A stretch of 64,000 nt of DNA from Enterococcus hulanensis (GTDB lineage: Bacteria; Bacillota; Bacilli; Lactobacillales; Enterococcaceae). The stretch spans positions 62,001 to 126,000 of the forward strand of contig NZ_BJED01000011.1 in NCBI RefSeq assembly GCF_005405485.1. The letters run 5' to 3'. The notes beneath the pieces were generated by a model that was not told the DNA's origin, did not search any database, and was given only the letters and a program-made list of their open reading frames with translations. The position numbers were made by a program, and so were the translations under genes. Positions 8,506 through 16,755 of the stretch are shown piece by piece. Within the stretch, counting starts at the first letter, position 1. Each line of letters starts with the position of its first letter.

Positions 8506-9177
8506 TTATGGGACGATATATCCTTGTCCAACCTTCGTTTGAATATAGTCTTCAATACCTGCTTGCTCGATCTTGCGCCGCAAACGATTGATATTGACCG
8601 TCAGCGTATTATCATCAACAAAGCGTTCGTCATCCCATAATGCCCGCAATAATTTATCCCGACTTAAAATTTTCCCGTGCTGCTTCATTAAAATAAACAG
8701 CAGACGGTATTCATTTTTGCTGAGATCGACGACTTCATCCTTGATCGTCATACTGCTGTTGTCGATATTCAGAGTGATTCCGTTGTGCTCCAGCTCCTCG
8801 CCGCTTTCCGCGTAGTTGTATGAACGGCGCAGCAGTGCGTTGATCTTCGCCACTAAAATGTCGACTTGGAAAGGCTTAGTGATATAATCATCAGCCCCCA
8901 TGTTCATCGCCATGATCTGATCCATGTTCGTATTTCGGGAAGAAATAAAAATAATCGGAACCTTGGAGACTTCGCGAATTTTTTGACACCAATAGTACCC
9001 ATCATAAACCGGCAGATTGATATCCAATAAAACAAGCTGGGGCGCAATTTCTTCAAATTCCTCAAAAACCTTATTAAAGTCTGTCGTTTGATAAACGTCT
9101 AATCTCCATTTTGTTAACTCTTCACCGATTAATTGACGAATCACTGCCTCGTCTTCAACGATCATGATTTTTGCCAT
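8506..9177 (-). CDS. OmpR-family response regulator, BceR/SapR-like
   Basis: A 223-residue response regulator. The receiver has the acidic pair EDE at 8-10, phosphoacceptor Asp52 in LLDINLP and Lys in ITKPF; the winged-helix output domain occupies roughly residues 125-223 and ends GQGYIVP. It is the first gene of the two-gene operon with the intramembrane-sensing kinase, so it probably controls bacitracin or cationic-peptide detoxification genes located outside the window. Confidence 0.93.
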   Translation of the reverse strand: MAKIMIVEDEAVIRQLIGEELTKWRLDVYQTTDFNKVFEEFEEIAPQLVLLDINLPVYDGYYWCQKIREVSKVPIIFISSRNTNMDQIMAMNMGADDYITKPFQVDILVAKINALLRRSYNYAESGEELEHNGITLNIDNSSMTIKDEVVDLSKNEYRLLFILMKQHGKILSRDKLLRALWDDERFVDDNTLTVNINRLRRKIEQAGIEDYIQTKVGQGYIVP

Positions 9178-9242
9178 TTTATTCCTCCACTTTCTATTAC
9201 TTATCTGGTCATGAAACCTTTGTTATCATCATATCAAAGAAC

Positions 9243-9272
9243 AGAAAAAAAATGAAAGACGATCCTTTCAAC
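9243..9272 (-). terminator. Terminator of the HesB-like gene
   Basis: On the minus strand TGAAAGGATCGTCTTTCA forms a short stem followed by T8. It lies directly upstream of the response-regulator promoter region. Confidence 0.6.
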
Positions 9273-9273
9273 A

Positions 9274-9627
9274 TTAATTTTTGGTAAAATCAATAAACCC
9301 TAAATTATCATCGATCATTCCGCCTTCGCCAGATAAGCTGAAGGTACTCAAGCGCGGATTAAACTTGATTGCCATTTCCTCTTGCAGATCTTCTTTTGAA
9401 TAACCCTTGATCCAGAAATCACCGATCTCTGACGGAATTTTTTCATCGTAATCAGTCTTTTCCATTTCTGTTGAAATAATGTTAATCGAAAACTGCGTCT
9501 GCATATGAATCATGGCGTGCTGCGAATAAGGACCAACGCCATCTTCAAAAGTTAATAGTAAAATCTTGTCTGCTCCCAAGTGTGCAGAAATTTTTTCTTT
9601 TGCTGCGTCATCAAATGAAATGTGCAT
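9274..9627 (-). CDS. HesB/IscA-like small protein lacking cysteines
   Basis: A 117-residue protein that resembles the iron-sulfur cluster biosynthesis (HesB/YadR/YfhF) family of Firmicutes, with the N-terminal MHISFDDAAKEKIS and the C-terminal GGMIDDNLGFIDF. It contains no cysteine at all, so the cluster-binding Cys residues of A-type carriers are absent and it cannot bind a cluster in the standard way. AGGAG precedes its ATG and a terminator follows. The family assignment is from overall pattern and is moderate. Confidence 0.65.
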   Translation of the reverse strand: MHISFDDAAKEKISAHLGADKILLLTFEDGVGPYSQHAMIHMQTQFSINIISTEMEKTDYDEKIPSEIGDFWIKGYSKEDLQEEMAIKFNPRLSTFSLSGEGGMIDDNLGFIDFTKN

Positions 9628-9695
9628 AATTCTCTCTCCTATTCTGGAATCTTTAGTCTTTTTTTAGTCGCGTTAAGTCGCTAGGGTTGTCGTCG

Positions 9696-9936
9696 CGTGA
9701 GAAGTTGAAGTGGCAGCTAACTCATGTGTAAGGAAATCATTTTTCGAAAAGCGCGAAAAATGATTCTATCCTCGTACGCATACGATCCAACTAAACCTCA
9801 CGAACTCTTACATACTTTAATATTTTTTCTTCTCTTGAACTTAATTACACTGCGAAAAGTTGGACTCGCAGCTAGCTCCTTTGCGATGAATACATTTTTC
9901 AAAAAGCGAAAAATGTTTTTATCGTCGTACGCATAC
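9696..9936. repeat. Two imperfect ~90-bp direct repeats with internal hairpins
   Basis: The gap between the HesB-like gene and the phosphohexomutase (9628-10033) has no convincing gene. It holds two related copies, about 9696-9784 and 9850-9936, both ending in TCGTACGCATAC and both containing an inverted repeat (CATTTTTCG/CGAAAAATG in the first, ACATTTTTC/GAAAAATGT in the second). A further stem CACGCT-AA-AGCGTG lies at 9950-9963. Short open frames over it repeat the same motif and look like by-products. Confidence 0.6.
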
Positions 9937-9978
9937 CATTTTTCTAATCACGCTAAAGCGTGAAGAAAAACTGGCAAA

Positions 9979-10017
9979 AGCCCCTACATCTGACTCTTAT
10001 CATCAGACGAAGGGGCT
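9979..10017 (-). terminator. Terminator of the phosphohexomutase gene
   Basis: AGCCCCT/AGGGGCT with an inner TCTGA/TCAGA helix, followed on the minus strand by TTTT. Confidence 0.8.
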
Positions 10018-10033
10018 TATTTTGCAAGTAATC

Positions 10034-11527
10034 TTACTTATTCAATTGTTGATCTAATTTCGTCAAATCAATCTGGGTATCTTGTGCTAATATTTCTCGG
10101 AAGATTGGTAATTGTTTTTGGATTTGATCTGCTTGATCGTTTTCTACCTGCATCACCAGCAATGGTTCGTGCAGACTTAAACGCAGCAGCATCCAGCCTT
10201 TGCCGTAAGGTTCAGTGACAGAAAAACGTACGCCTTCTTGGTTTTCTGGATTCTCTGCAAATCCTGCTTGCTTCGGCAGCTCTGCACGGAATTTTTCGAT
10301 CATTTGCTTGCCGGCTTCTTTATATTCTTCGCCGCTGATTGTGTAGCGAATCTCCAGTGTTTCCACCGGCTGTTCCAGCTCGGCCATTAAATCGGTCAGC
10401 TCACGATTTTCCTTTTGCAATTTCGGCAGTAGCATCAATACTTTCGCAATCACATACGCGCCATCATCTAGGAAATAATTCTCTTTGAAAGCAGCGTGGG
10501 AGCTGGTCTCGATCGCTAACTGACAATCGATCCCCTCTTCGTTGAGTTCGATCGCTTTATTGATGACATTCCGATAGCCGGAAATGTAACGATATTGCTT
10601 GCCGCCTTTTTCTTCAATGAAGCTTTTCAAATGATCCGAGGTCGGTGAATTGGTCACGATCGTACTGCCGGGATGCTCCTGCAAGACGATCGCTGATAGC
10701 ACCGCGATCAGATTATTTCGATTGATCATTTGTCCGTCCTTCGAAACGATCGCCGAACGATCGACATCTGTATCGAAAATCACGCCAAGATCGGCCTTAT
10801 TATCCAATACGGCTTGCTTAATACTTGCCATCGCTTCTTTATTATCAGGATTCGGGATATGGTTCGGGAAATTACCGTCCGGTTCTAAAAATTGTGATCC
10901 GCTAGTATCCGCACCGAGTACCGCCAATACTTTATCCGCAAAGTAGCCGCCAGCCCCGTTTCCCGCATCAACGACAATCTTCATGCCCTTCAATGGTTGG
11001 TCAGTGCCGCTGCCGCGTTGGATTTTTTCTACAAGGTCAGCTGCATAACGAGATAATAGGTCCGCCTGCTTCACATTTCCAGCCGCCGCTTCACTTGCTT
11101 CGGTGTGAGTCAAAATGTAGGCGATATCACTTTTCTCTGCGCCGCCTGTTTGACTGAAAATCTTGATGCCGTTGAAATAAAACGGCAGATGACTTGCCGT
11201 CAGCATGATCCCTGCATCACAGCCGAACTCCTCAAACTGAGTCGCCATAAATAAAGCGGGTGTCGTTGCTAAACCAAAGTCCAAGACCTCACAACCAGCC
11301 GCCTCAAAAACCGCCACCATCGCACCCTTCAACTCAGGACCAGTCAAACGACTGTCATGTCCGATCCCGATATTAAATGGACGCTTCACACCTTTATCCG
11401 TCAACCAATTAAGAATTCCATTCGCGATCAAACGGGCTTCATCAGCCCCTAAGTTCTTTACTTTATCCTCAGCATTGATAGCGATTCCACGAATATCTGA
11501 ACCATTTTGTAATTTTGTTAACTCCAT
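10034..11527 (-). CDS. Phosphoglucomutase/phosphomannomutase family protein
   Basis: A 497-residue alpha-D-phosphohexomutase that interconverts hexose 1- and 6-phosphates. Phosphoserine Ser112 lies in TASHLPFYFNG; the HLP form, rather than HNP, is typical of one family branch. The metal loop is DTDVDR at 252-257 and the sugar-binding loop ETSSHAAF. The C-terminal phosphate-binding domain is present, so it is full length. GGAGG lies before the ATG. It is monocistronic and separated from the upstream ATPase by a terminator. Confidence 0.9.
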   Translation of the reverse strand: MELTKLQNGSDIRGIAINAEDKVKNLGADEARLIANGILNWLTDKGVKRPFNIGIGHDSRLTGPELKGAMVAVFEAAGCEVLDFGLATTPALFMATQFEEFGCDAGIMLTASHLPFYFNGIKIFSQTGGAEKSDIAYILTHTEASEAAAGNVKQADLLSRYAADLVEKIQRGSGTDQPLKGMKIVVDAGNGAGGYFADKVLAVLGADTSGSQFLEPDGNFPNHIPNPDNKEAMASIKQAVLDNKADLGVIFDTDVDRSAIVSKDGQMINRNNLIAVLSAIVLQEHPGSTIVTNSPTSDHLKSFIEEKGGKQYRYISGYRNVINKAIELNEEGIDCQLAIETSSHAAFKENYFLDDGAYVIAKVLMLLPKLQKENRELTDLMAELEQPVETLEIRYTISGEEYKEAGKQMIEKFRAELPKQAGFAENPENQEGVRFSVTEPYGKGWMLLRLSLHEPLLVMQVENDQADQIQKQLPIFREILAQDTQIDLTKLDQQLNK

Positions 11528-11685
11528 TGATGAACCTCCTTCTTCCTATTTAATAAGTTTTATTTTCAGACCGTCTAACATTTCAGCATGATAGTTAGCC
11601 CTAGTTTATTTCCTTGCATCTGTTTTACATACCTTGCAAAAAGCGAAACTGACATTCTTCAGCCTTACTTTTAGTTCATTATACC

Positions 11686-11717
11686 AAAAATCCCGAAAAA
11701 GAAAGCCTTTTCCGGGA
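11686..11717 (-). terminator. Terminator of the P-type ATPase gene
   Basis: TCCCGAAAAAG pairs with CTTTTCCGGGA; a T5 run follows on the minus strand. Confidence 0.75.
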
Positions 11718-11748
11718 AATTTTATCAATTTAAGTAATTTCTACTCTT

Positions 11749-14169
11749 TTAAATGACACGCGATTGCGGATTCTTTTTCGCTTGGCGTTTCTTTTTCCAG
11801 CGAATTCTCCAATCGACCAATCGATCCATGACAAACGTCAATCCTTTGAACAGCCAATAAATTCCAAAGGTTAATGGGATGACGAAGAACAAATTTCGAT
11901 TCCACAGTTTATCAAATTCAAAAAATTCTCTGAAGAATAGATAACAGCTTAGGTAAGCGGTGCTCAACGCTGCAATCAGGGCAATCTTTTTCTTATCCAA
12001 CGGGAAGGAAACTTTATACAACACCAGCAGTCCCACACAGCCTGTCAAGAAGACCGACATGGTCGAAGTCGCCTGATAATCCAGATCAAACAATACGTTA
12101 GCCAACTGGATGATCATCACGGCGCTGACGACTGTCAAAGCCCCAGGCAAAGAAACACGCAAAATATTATTCAAGAAGTCGCCCTTGATCCGTTCATAGC
12201 TTGGCTTCAAGGCCAAGAAGAAGGATGGAATCCCTACTGTCAACGCATTGATCGGTGTTAATTGCACCGGTTCAAAAGGATAAGGACTGGCGATAATCAT
12301 GAAGATCACAGCCAAGATCAGCGAATAGATCGTTTTAACCAAATACATCGAAGCCACACGTTCGATATTATTGATAACGCGGCGCCCTTCATTCAAAACA
12401 TTTTGCATCCGCGCAAAATCTGAATCCAGCAAAATGACATCCGATGCCGCTCTTGCGGCACTGCTGCCATTCGCCATCGCTACTCCGATATCCGCCTCGC
12501 GCAAGGCCAAGACATCATTGACTCCATCACCGGTCATGCAGACTGTATGATCTGCTTTCAAGGCATGAATCAAGGATTCCTTCTGCTTAGGAGTGACGCG
12601 CCCAAAGACTGTCGTGTGATTCACCAGCGCATTATAATCAATCGGCTCATCTAAACTCGACATATCAATAAACGTTTCAGCGTTTTTGATTCCGGCTTTT
12701 TGAGCGATTTTCGAAACCGTCAATGGATGATCTCCAGAGATAACCTTCAGCTGCACATCTTGCTTTGCAAAATAGCCGAATGTGGTCCGAGCATTTTCCC
12801 GCAAGTTATCTGAGATGATCAGGGTAGCCAGCAAGCGTGGTTCGTAGATCAGCTCCTCCTCCAGAATATCTGGGTACTCCACTAAAACAAGTACACGCTG
12901 TCCGTCTTCTAAATAAGGCTGAATCTTATTTTGCATTTCAGATGACATTTCTTTAAAAATAAATTCCGGTGCGCCAAATGCAAAGCTGCCTTGATCCTTA
13001 AACGTTACCCCGCTCCATTTTCGGGCAGAAGAAAAGGGAACGACTTTTTCCACTTGCCAATCCTCAACAGCAGGAAAAGCTTCGCGCAATGCCTTCGCCG
13101 TCGCATTCTGATCCTTTAACTGATGCAGCAGCGCTCCCATGATCGTTCGTAAACGATTATCGGAAATGTCCTCCAGCAGTGCCTGTTCGAACTTCAGTGT
13201 GCCATCGGTAATCGTACCAGTCTTGTCTAAACAAATCACATCTACCCGCGCCAATGTTTCAATCGAAGGCAATGCTTGAACCAGAACCTTTTTCCGCGCC
13301 AAATTCGCCGCACCTACTGCAAAAGCCACACTCGTCAGCAGCATCAAGCCTTCCGGAATCATACTGACTAACGCCGCAACAGTCCCTAGAACCGCTTGTT
13401 TGATAGAATCCGAAGCTTGGTACTGACTATAAAAAAGCCCCAGACCGACTGGAATGATCACGATCGTTAACACAGCGATCATGCGGCTCAAGACTTTCGT
13501 CAATTCCGAGTTGCCAGTCTTTTTCGTCTTTGCTTCACTCGTTAGCTGCTCGGCAAAGTTATCCTTGCCAACAGCCGTTCCTTGATAAAAGCACTCGCCA
13601 GCAGTCACGAAGCTGCCGCTGAATAATTTGTCGCGCTGTGCTTTTTGTACCCGATCCGCTTCACCAGTCAGCAGTGATTCATCCACCTCGACACCAGCGC
13701 CAGCTAATAAATTCCCATCTACAGGAATCTGATCGCCATTTCGCAAATAAAGAGTATCACCTAAAACGATGTCCTCTTGATCAATCTGCTTCAAACGCCC
13801 GTCTCTTAAAACGACCGCCTTCGTCTTAGCCAAGACCGATAACTTGTCGATCGTATGCTTTGCTCTTAATTCTTGAATAATCCCGATCAGCGTATTAATG
13901 ACGACGACTCCGAAAAACAAGGTATTCTTCGGCGAACCGACTAACAACACCAATAAGGCCAATACAAAGTTCAGAATATTAAAGATATTAATCGTATTTT
14001 CTTTAATAATTTCTTTGTCCGACTTTAATAGATTCTCTTCCACTTGATTGATCTGTCCATCTTCTATTTTCCGCTGAACCTCGGAAGCTGTTAGACCCTC
14101 CAGCCCTGCTGGAATCTCAACATCATCAAAATTTTCTTCCACCGTTTGAACTTCTTCCTTTTTCTTCAT
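11749..14169 (-). CDS. Cation-translocating P-type ATPase, CtpE-like
   Basis: An 806-residue P-type ATPase. Actuator motif TGE is at 168-170, helix M4 has the ion-site motif PEGL at 272-275, and phosphorylated Asp315 is in DKTGT. The hinge TGDGVNDVLALREADIG and about ten membrane helices follow. M4 PEGL and the lack of metal-binding N-terminal domains place it with CtpE-like pumps, one of which takes up calcium in mycobacteria; the ion here is inferred. It stands as a single gene. Confidence 0.9.
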   Translation of the reverse strand: MKKKEEVQTVEENFDDVEIPAGLEGLTASEVQRKIEDGQINQVEENLLKSDKEIIKENTINIFNILNFVLALLVLLVGSPKNTLFFGVVVINTLIGIIQELRAKHTIDKLSVLAKTKAVVLRDGRLKQIDQEDIVLGDTLYLRNGDQIPVDGNLLAGAGVEVDESLLTGEADRVQKAQRDKLFSGSFVTAGECFYQGTAVGKDNFAEQLTSEAKTKKTGNSELTKVLSRMIAVLTIVIIPVGLGLFYSQYQASDSIKQAVLGTVAALVSMIPEGLMLLTSVAFAVGAANLARKKVLVQALPSIETLARVDVICLDKTGTITDGTLKFEQALLEDISDNRLRTIMGALLHQLKDQNATAKALREAFPAVEDWQVEKVVPFSSARKWSGVTFKDQGSFAFGAPEFIFKEMSSEMQNKIQPYLEDGQRVLVLVEYPDILEEELIYEPRLLATLIISDNLRENARTTFGYFAKQDVQLKVISGDHPLTVSKIAQKAGIKNAETFIDMSSLDEPIDYNALVNHTTVFGRVTPKQKESLIHALKADHTVCMTGDGVNDVLALREADIGVAMANGSSAARAASDVILLDSDFARMQNVLNEGRRVINNIERVASMYLVKTIYSLILAVIFMIIASPYPFEPVQLTPINALTVGIPSFFLALKPSYERIKGDFLNNILRVSLPGALTVVSAVMIIQLANVLFDLDYQATSTMSVFLTGCVGLLVLYKVSFPLDKKKIALIAALSTAYLSCYLFFREFFEFDKLWNRNLFFVIPLTFGIYWLFKGLTFVMDRLVDWRIRWKKKRQAKKNPQSRVI

Positions 14170-14326
14170 CCGGTTTCACCTCATCTCATTTATAACCATG
14201 TTTTTACAGCGAAAAATATGATTTTTACTCTATACTCATCTTAACACGACTTGGATTTTAAGTCGGATGGGAACCCCGCAAAGCAACCTTCTTTTAATTT
14301 TTGAATAAAATTTTCACTTGTCCTAC

Positions 14327-14360
14327 AAAAAAAGAGAAGCCTAAAAAGACTTCTCTATTG
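14327..14360 (-). terminator. Terminator after the small Rpn C-terminal ORF
   Basis: Minus strand AGAGAAG-TCTTTTTAGG-CTTCTCT followed by T7. The same stem-loop design recurs after the winged-helix regulators at 20258 and 28562. Confidence 0.8.
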
Positions 14361-14388
14361 CTGATAAAAGATTTGAAAATACTTTTTT

Positions 14389-14571
14389 CTATTCCTGTTC
14401 TCTCTTTAACTCTTCCAGCTTCTCAATACTTAATTTGGAATACTTGGAGATCGTTTCTAAAGGAAGACCATCTTCTAACATTGATCGAGCCACCTTAATT
14501 ATCCCAAGTTCCATTCCTTCTCTCGCTTTAGTAGACATAACCGCATTGTTAATAGCTTCAGCTTTATTCAT
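14389..14571 (-). CDS. Free-standing copy of the Rpn C-terminal module (possible antitoxin)
   Basis: A 60-residue ORF that duplicates the C terminus of the Rpn nuclease just upstream: from RSMLEDGLPLETISKYS to LEELKREQE the two are the same, and the DNA is about 94% alike over that stretch. It has its own strong AAGGAAGGG eight bases or so before ATG and a terminator after its stop, so it looks expressed. In E. coli Rpn genes a short product of the C-terminal part, made from an internal start, blocks the nuclease. This gene could be a separate second copy of such an inhibitor. Confidence 0.65.
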   Translation of the reverse strand: MNKAEAINNAVMSTKAREGMELGIIKVARSMLEDGLPLETISKYSKLSIEKLEELKREQE

Positions 14572-14610
14572 TTTTTATCCCTTCCTTAACACTCTTTTCA
14601 ATCAAACAGC

Positions 14611-14832
14611 CTACTGCTCCTGCTCTCTCTTCAACTCTTCCAACTTCTCAATGCTTAATTTGGAATACTTCGAGATCGTTTCTAAAGGAAGACCATCTTC
14701 TAACATCGATCGGACAAAATCAATTTTCTCAAGTTCTCTACCTTCTTTTATTCCTTCTCTTCTGCCTTGATTCAACTTGGTAGACATGACCGCATTACTA
14801 ATAGCTTCGGCTTTATCTATTTTCATAATCAT
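14611..14832 (-). CDS. Intragenic short Rpn product (internal start)
   Basis: Inside the Rpn gene and in the same frame, AAGGGAGG at 14841-14848 stands eight bases before an ATG at 14832, an ideal ribosome site. Translation from it gives a 73-residue protein beginning MIMKIDKAEAISNAV and ending at the Rpn stop. This matches the intragenic antitoxin arrangement described for E. coli Rpn proteins. Expression is inferred from the ribosome site only. Confidence 0.6.
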   Translation of the reverse strand: MIMKIDKAEAISNAVMSTKLNQGRREGIKEGRELEKIDFVRSMLEDGLPLETISKYSKLSIEKLEELKREQEQ

Positions 14833-15612
14833 TTTTTGTTCCTCCCTTCCTAGGTTGTAAAAGTCGATTCGTTGTTTGGCTTCTTTGATATATTCGGGAG
14901 CTCCTGCGGCGACTTCGCCGGTTTTTAGGAATGTTTGCCAGTGGTATACGGCGGAGTTCTTTCGAATATTTTTACTTTTCAGACTTAAAAAGCATAAGAT
15001 CAACAACTCTTCTTCTTGGTCTCCCAAAAATGGCTGCTGAGTCTTTTCATCAAGTAATCGAAAGCGTCGCAGGGCATCGCCTTGCGCATCGGCTAAGTGA
15101 AAATCAATGATATTGATTCCGTAAGCCGGATGCAGGCTCGAAAACAGATTATCCTTGATAATGTTTTTGCTTTTCTTTTTGCCTAACGAGGAGCGAAAAG
15201 CTTCGATCAAGTAAAACAGCGCTCGCGAGTTGAAATGATCGTGAGGCTGGATCTGACACTCGATCGTTGTCTGGGTGCCGTCTTCCGTTGTAGCCAAAAT
15301 ATCGACTTCGGTATATTGAATTTTCGGTTTTTGTTGTGCTTTTTCGTAGTTACTGATATAGCTGTCAATGTGATAGGTTTGCTTGGGTTGCAGCTCTTTG
15401 AAATCCGTTTCTAAAAGGTCATTCACAAAAGCTTTGAGGATATGCAGGGAATCTTCGGAGGTCAACATTTTCTTAAACATGTCTAGTTGCACGAACAAGC
15501 TCTTTGAAGCAATAAGCGAAAATTTTGTTAAATTTGAGGAGCAATTTATCAAAATTTTAGTCTTATTGTTCAAGAGCTGACCGAGTTCGCTCCACTTTTC
15601 TAAATAGGTCAT
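14611..15612 (-). CDS. Rpn-family PD-(D/E)XK nuclease / putative transposase, altered N terminus
   Basis: A 333-residue frame of the recombination-promoting nuclease (Rpn, PDDEXK transposase) family. The nuclease core shows VDILATTEDG followed by TIECQIQ, the Asp...Glu-x-Gln active-site pattern, then the helix RALFYLIEAF. The usual start appears to be lost: an ATG at 15634 with AAAGGTG upstream reads MKKYLPTNDL, the family N terminus, then leaves frame and stops at 15563, while the rest resumes at FKKMLTSED. A palindromic segment lies between. Translation from 15612 has no ribosome site, so the nuclease may be poorly made or inactive. Confidence 0.75.
   Translation of the reverse strand: MTYLEKWSELGQLLNNKTKILINCSSNLTKFSLIASKSLFVQLDMFKKMLTSEDSLHILKAFVNDLLETDFKELQPKQTYHIDSYISNYEKAQQKPKIQYTEVDILATTEDGTQTTIECQIQPHDHFNSRALFYLIEAFRSSLGKKKSKNIIKDNLFSSLHPAYGINIIDFHLADAQGDALRRFRLLDEKTQQPFLGDQEEELLILCFLSLKSKNIRKNSAVYHWQTFLKTGEVAAGAPEYIKEAKQRIDFYNLGREEQKMIMKIDKAEAISNAVMSTKLNQGRREGIKEGRELEKIDFVRSMLEDGLPLETISKYSKLSIEKLEELKREQEQ
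15499..15577. repeat. Palindromic insertion-like segment in the rpn 5' end
   Basis: Nested inverted repeats GCTCTT/AAGAGC, CAATAAG/CTTATTG and AAAATTTTG/CAAAATTTT make an imperfect palindrome of about 80 bases. It splits the Rpn N-terminal motif (LPTNDL from FKKML). The flanks, GACCTATTTAGAAAA and GACATGTTTAAGAAAA on the minus strand, resemble an eroded target duplication. Confidence 0.55.
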
Positions 15613-15811
15613 TGGTCGGTAAATACTTCTTCATCGTTTCGCACCTTTCCAGATAGTCGCGCTCTGCTGAAAAGGCTTTTCTTGCCCTCATTATAGCATG
15701 GGAAATGGCGTACTATCAAAGTTCTTCACTGTTAAGGTACGCGGAAATGGGTAAAAATATTTTAAATAATCAACTAAAATTCTCCTGCTAGATAACTGTC
15801 ATGCCTGACGT

Positions 15812-15845
15812 GAAAAAAGAACCTGAAACATACATCCCAAGTTCT
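15812..15845 (-). terminator. Probable terminator of the BspA-like gene
   Basis: On the minus strand AAGAACTT and AGGTTCTT form an imperfect stem followed by T6. Confidence 0.6.
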
Positions 15846-15858
15846 TCTCTAACTCATC

Positions 15859-16473
15859 CTACTTCTTATTCTTCTTAACCAAAGCGACTACTGCTACAAC
15901 TAATCCTGTTCCTATGAATCCCGGCCAAATGGTTGTGACCATATTCATCCGTGGATATTGCTTTGCCTGTGCTGTTGGATAGACCTTCTTACTTACTGGT
16001 GTATTCGTCGTTCCTACAGGTTTTGGTGCGGTGGCGTCTTTCAAAGTCAGTCCTTGGATAGCAGATTGAAGTTTCGCCAGTACCTGTTCCGCTTTGAGTG
16101 GATCAGGATTGACCTCTTTCAGTAATTCTTCGGCAGCTTTTTTGGCTTCTTGGTAATTTTTCCAGCTATCCTCGGTGTAATCCTGTTCCTTGCGGTTCTT
16201 TTGATTTTCTTCTTTTAGGATGTCTTCAATGACTTCTGTTGTCTTGATTTTTTCCCATTTGGCAGTCAAGGTTTTGTCGCCGATCGTTCCTTTTGGCAGC
16301 TCTGTCACTTTCGTTTCACCGTCATACCAGCCTAGGAAACGATAACCGATTCGTGCTGGTTCTGGTAATCTATCTACAGAATTTTCAGTGGTGAACGAAA
16401 TTGGATCAACCGTGCTGCCACCGGCGCTGTCGAAGGTGACTTGATAGGTTACTGGCGTCCATTTGGCAATCAA
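15859..16473 (-). CDS. C-terminal fragment of the BspA-like protein (if re-initiated)
   Basis: The largest ATG-initiated frame after the nonsense codon encodes 204 residues: one Listeria-Bacteroides repeat (VTFDSAGGSTVDPISF to LTAKWEK), a FIVAR-like helical segment at about 80-145, a short spacer and a C-terminal membrane anchor with KKNKK. It has no signal peptide and no ribosome site, so independent translation would not give a surface protein. It is best read as the tail of the interrupted gene. Confidence 0.6.
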   Translation of the reverse strand: MIAKWTPVTYQVTFDSAGGSTVDPISFTTENSVDRLPEPARIGYRFLGWYDGETKVTELPKGTIGDKTLTAKWEKIKTTEVIEDILKEENQKNRKEQDYTEDSWKNYQEAKKAAEELLKEVNPDPLKAEQVLAKLQSAIQGLTLKDATAPKPVGTTNTPVSKKVYPTAQAKQYPRMNMVTTIWPGFIGTGLVVAVVALVKKNKK

Positions 16474-16755
16474 CGTACGGTTGCCTGTTTCGCCTTTTTC
16501 GATCTTCGTTACTTTAGTCTCCCCTTCGTACCAGCCCTCGAAGGTATAGCCGAGACGAGTTGGTGAATCAAACTTGTCGATTCCTGTTTCGATCGTGTAT
16601 GTTCTTGGTGAAATGGATAAGCCGTTCTTACTATCAAAATTGATCGTATAAGTGATCGGCTTCCACTGCGCATAAAGTTTTACCTGTTCACCTTCTGTGG
16701 TTGATAAATTTTTGACGGCCTCTTTATCTGAATAACTGTCTCCACTCCCATCAGA

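Noticed and set aside
9724-9963. 79-codon plus-strand frame
   Set aside because: It only reflects the two intergenic repeat copies (SSYAY appears twice) and lacks a ribosome site.
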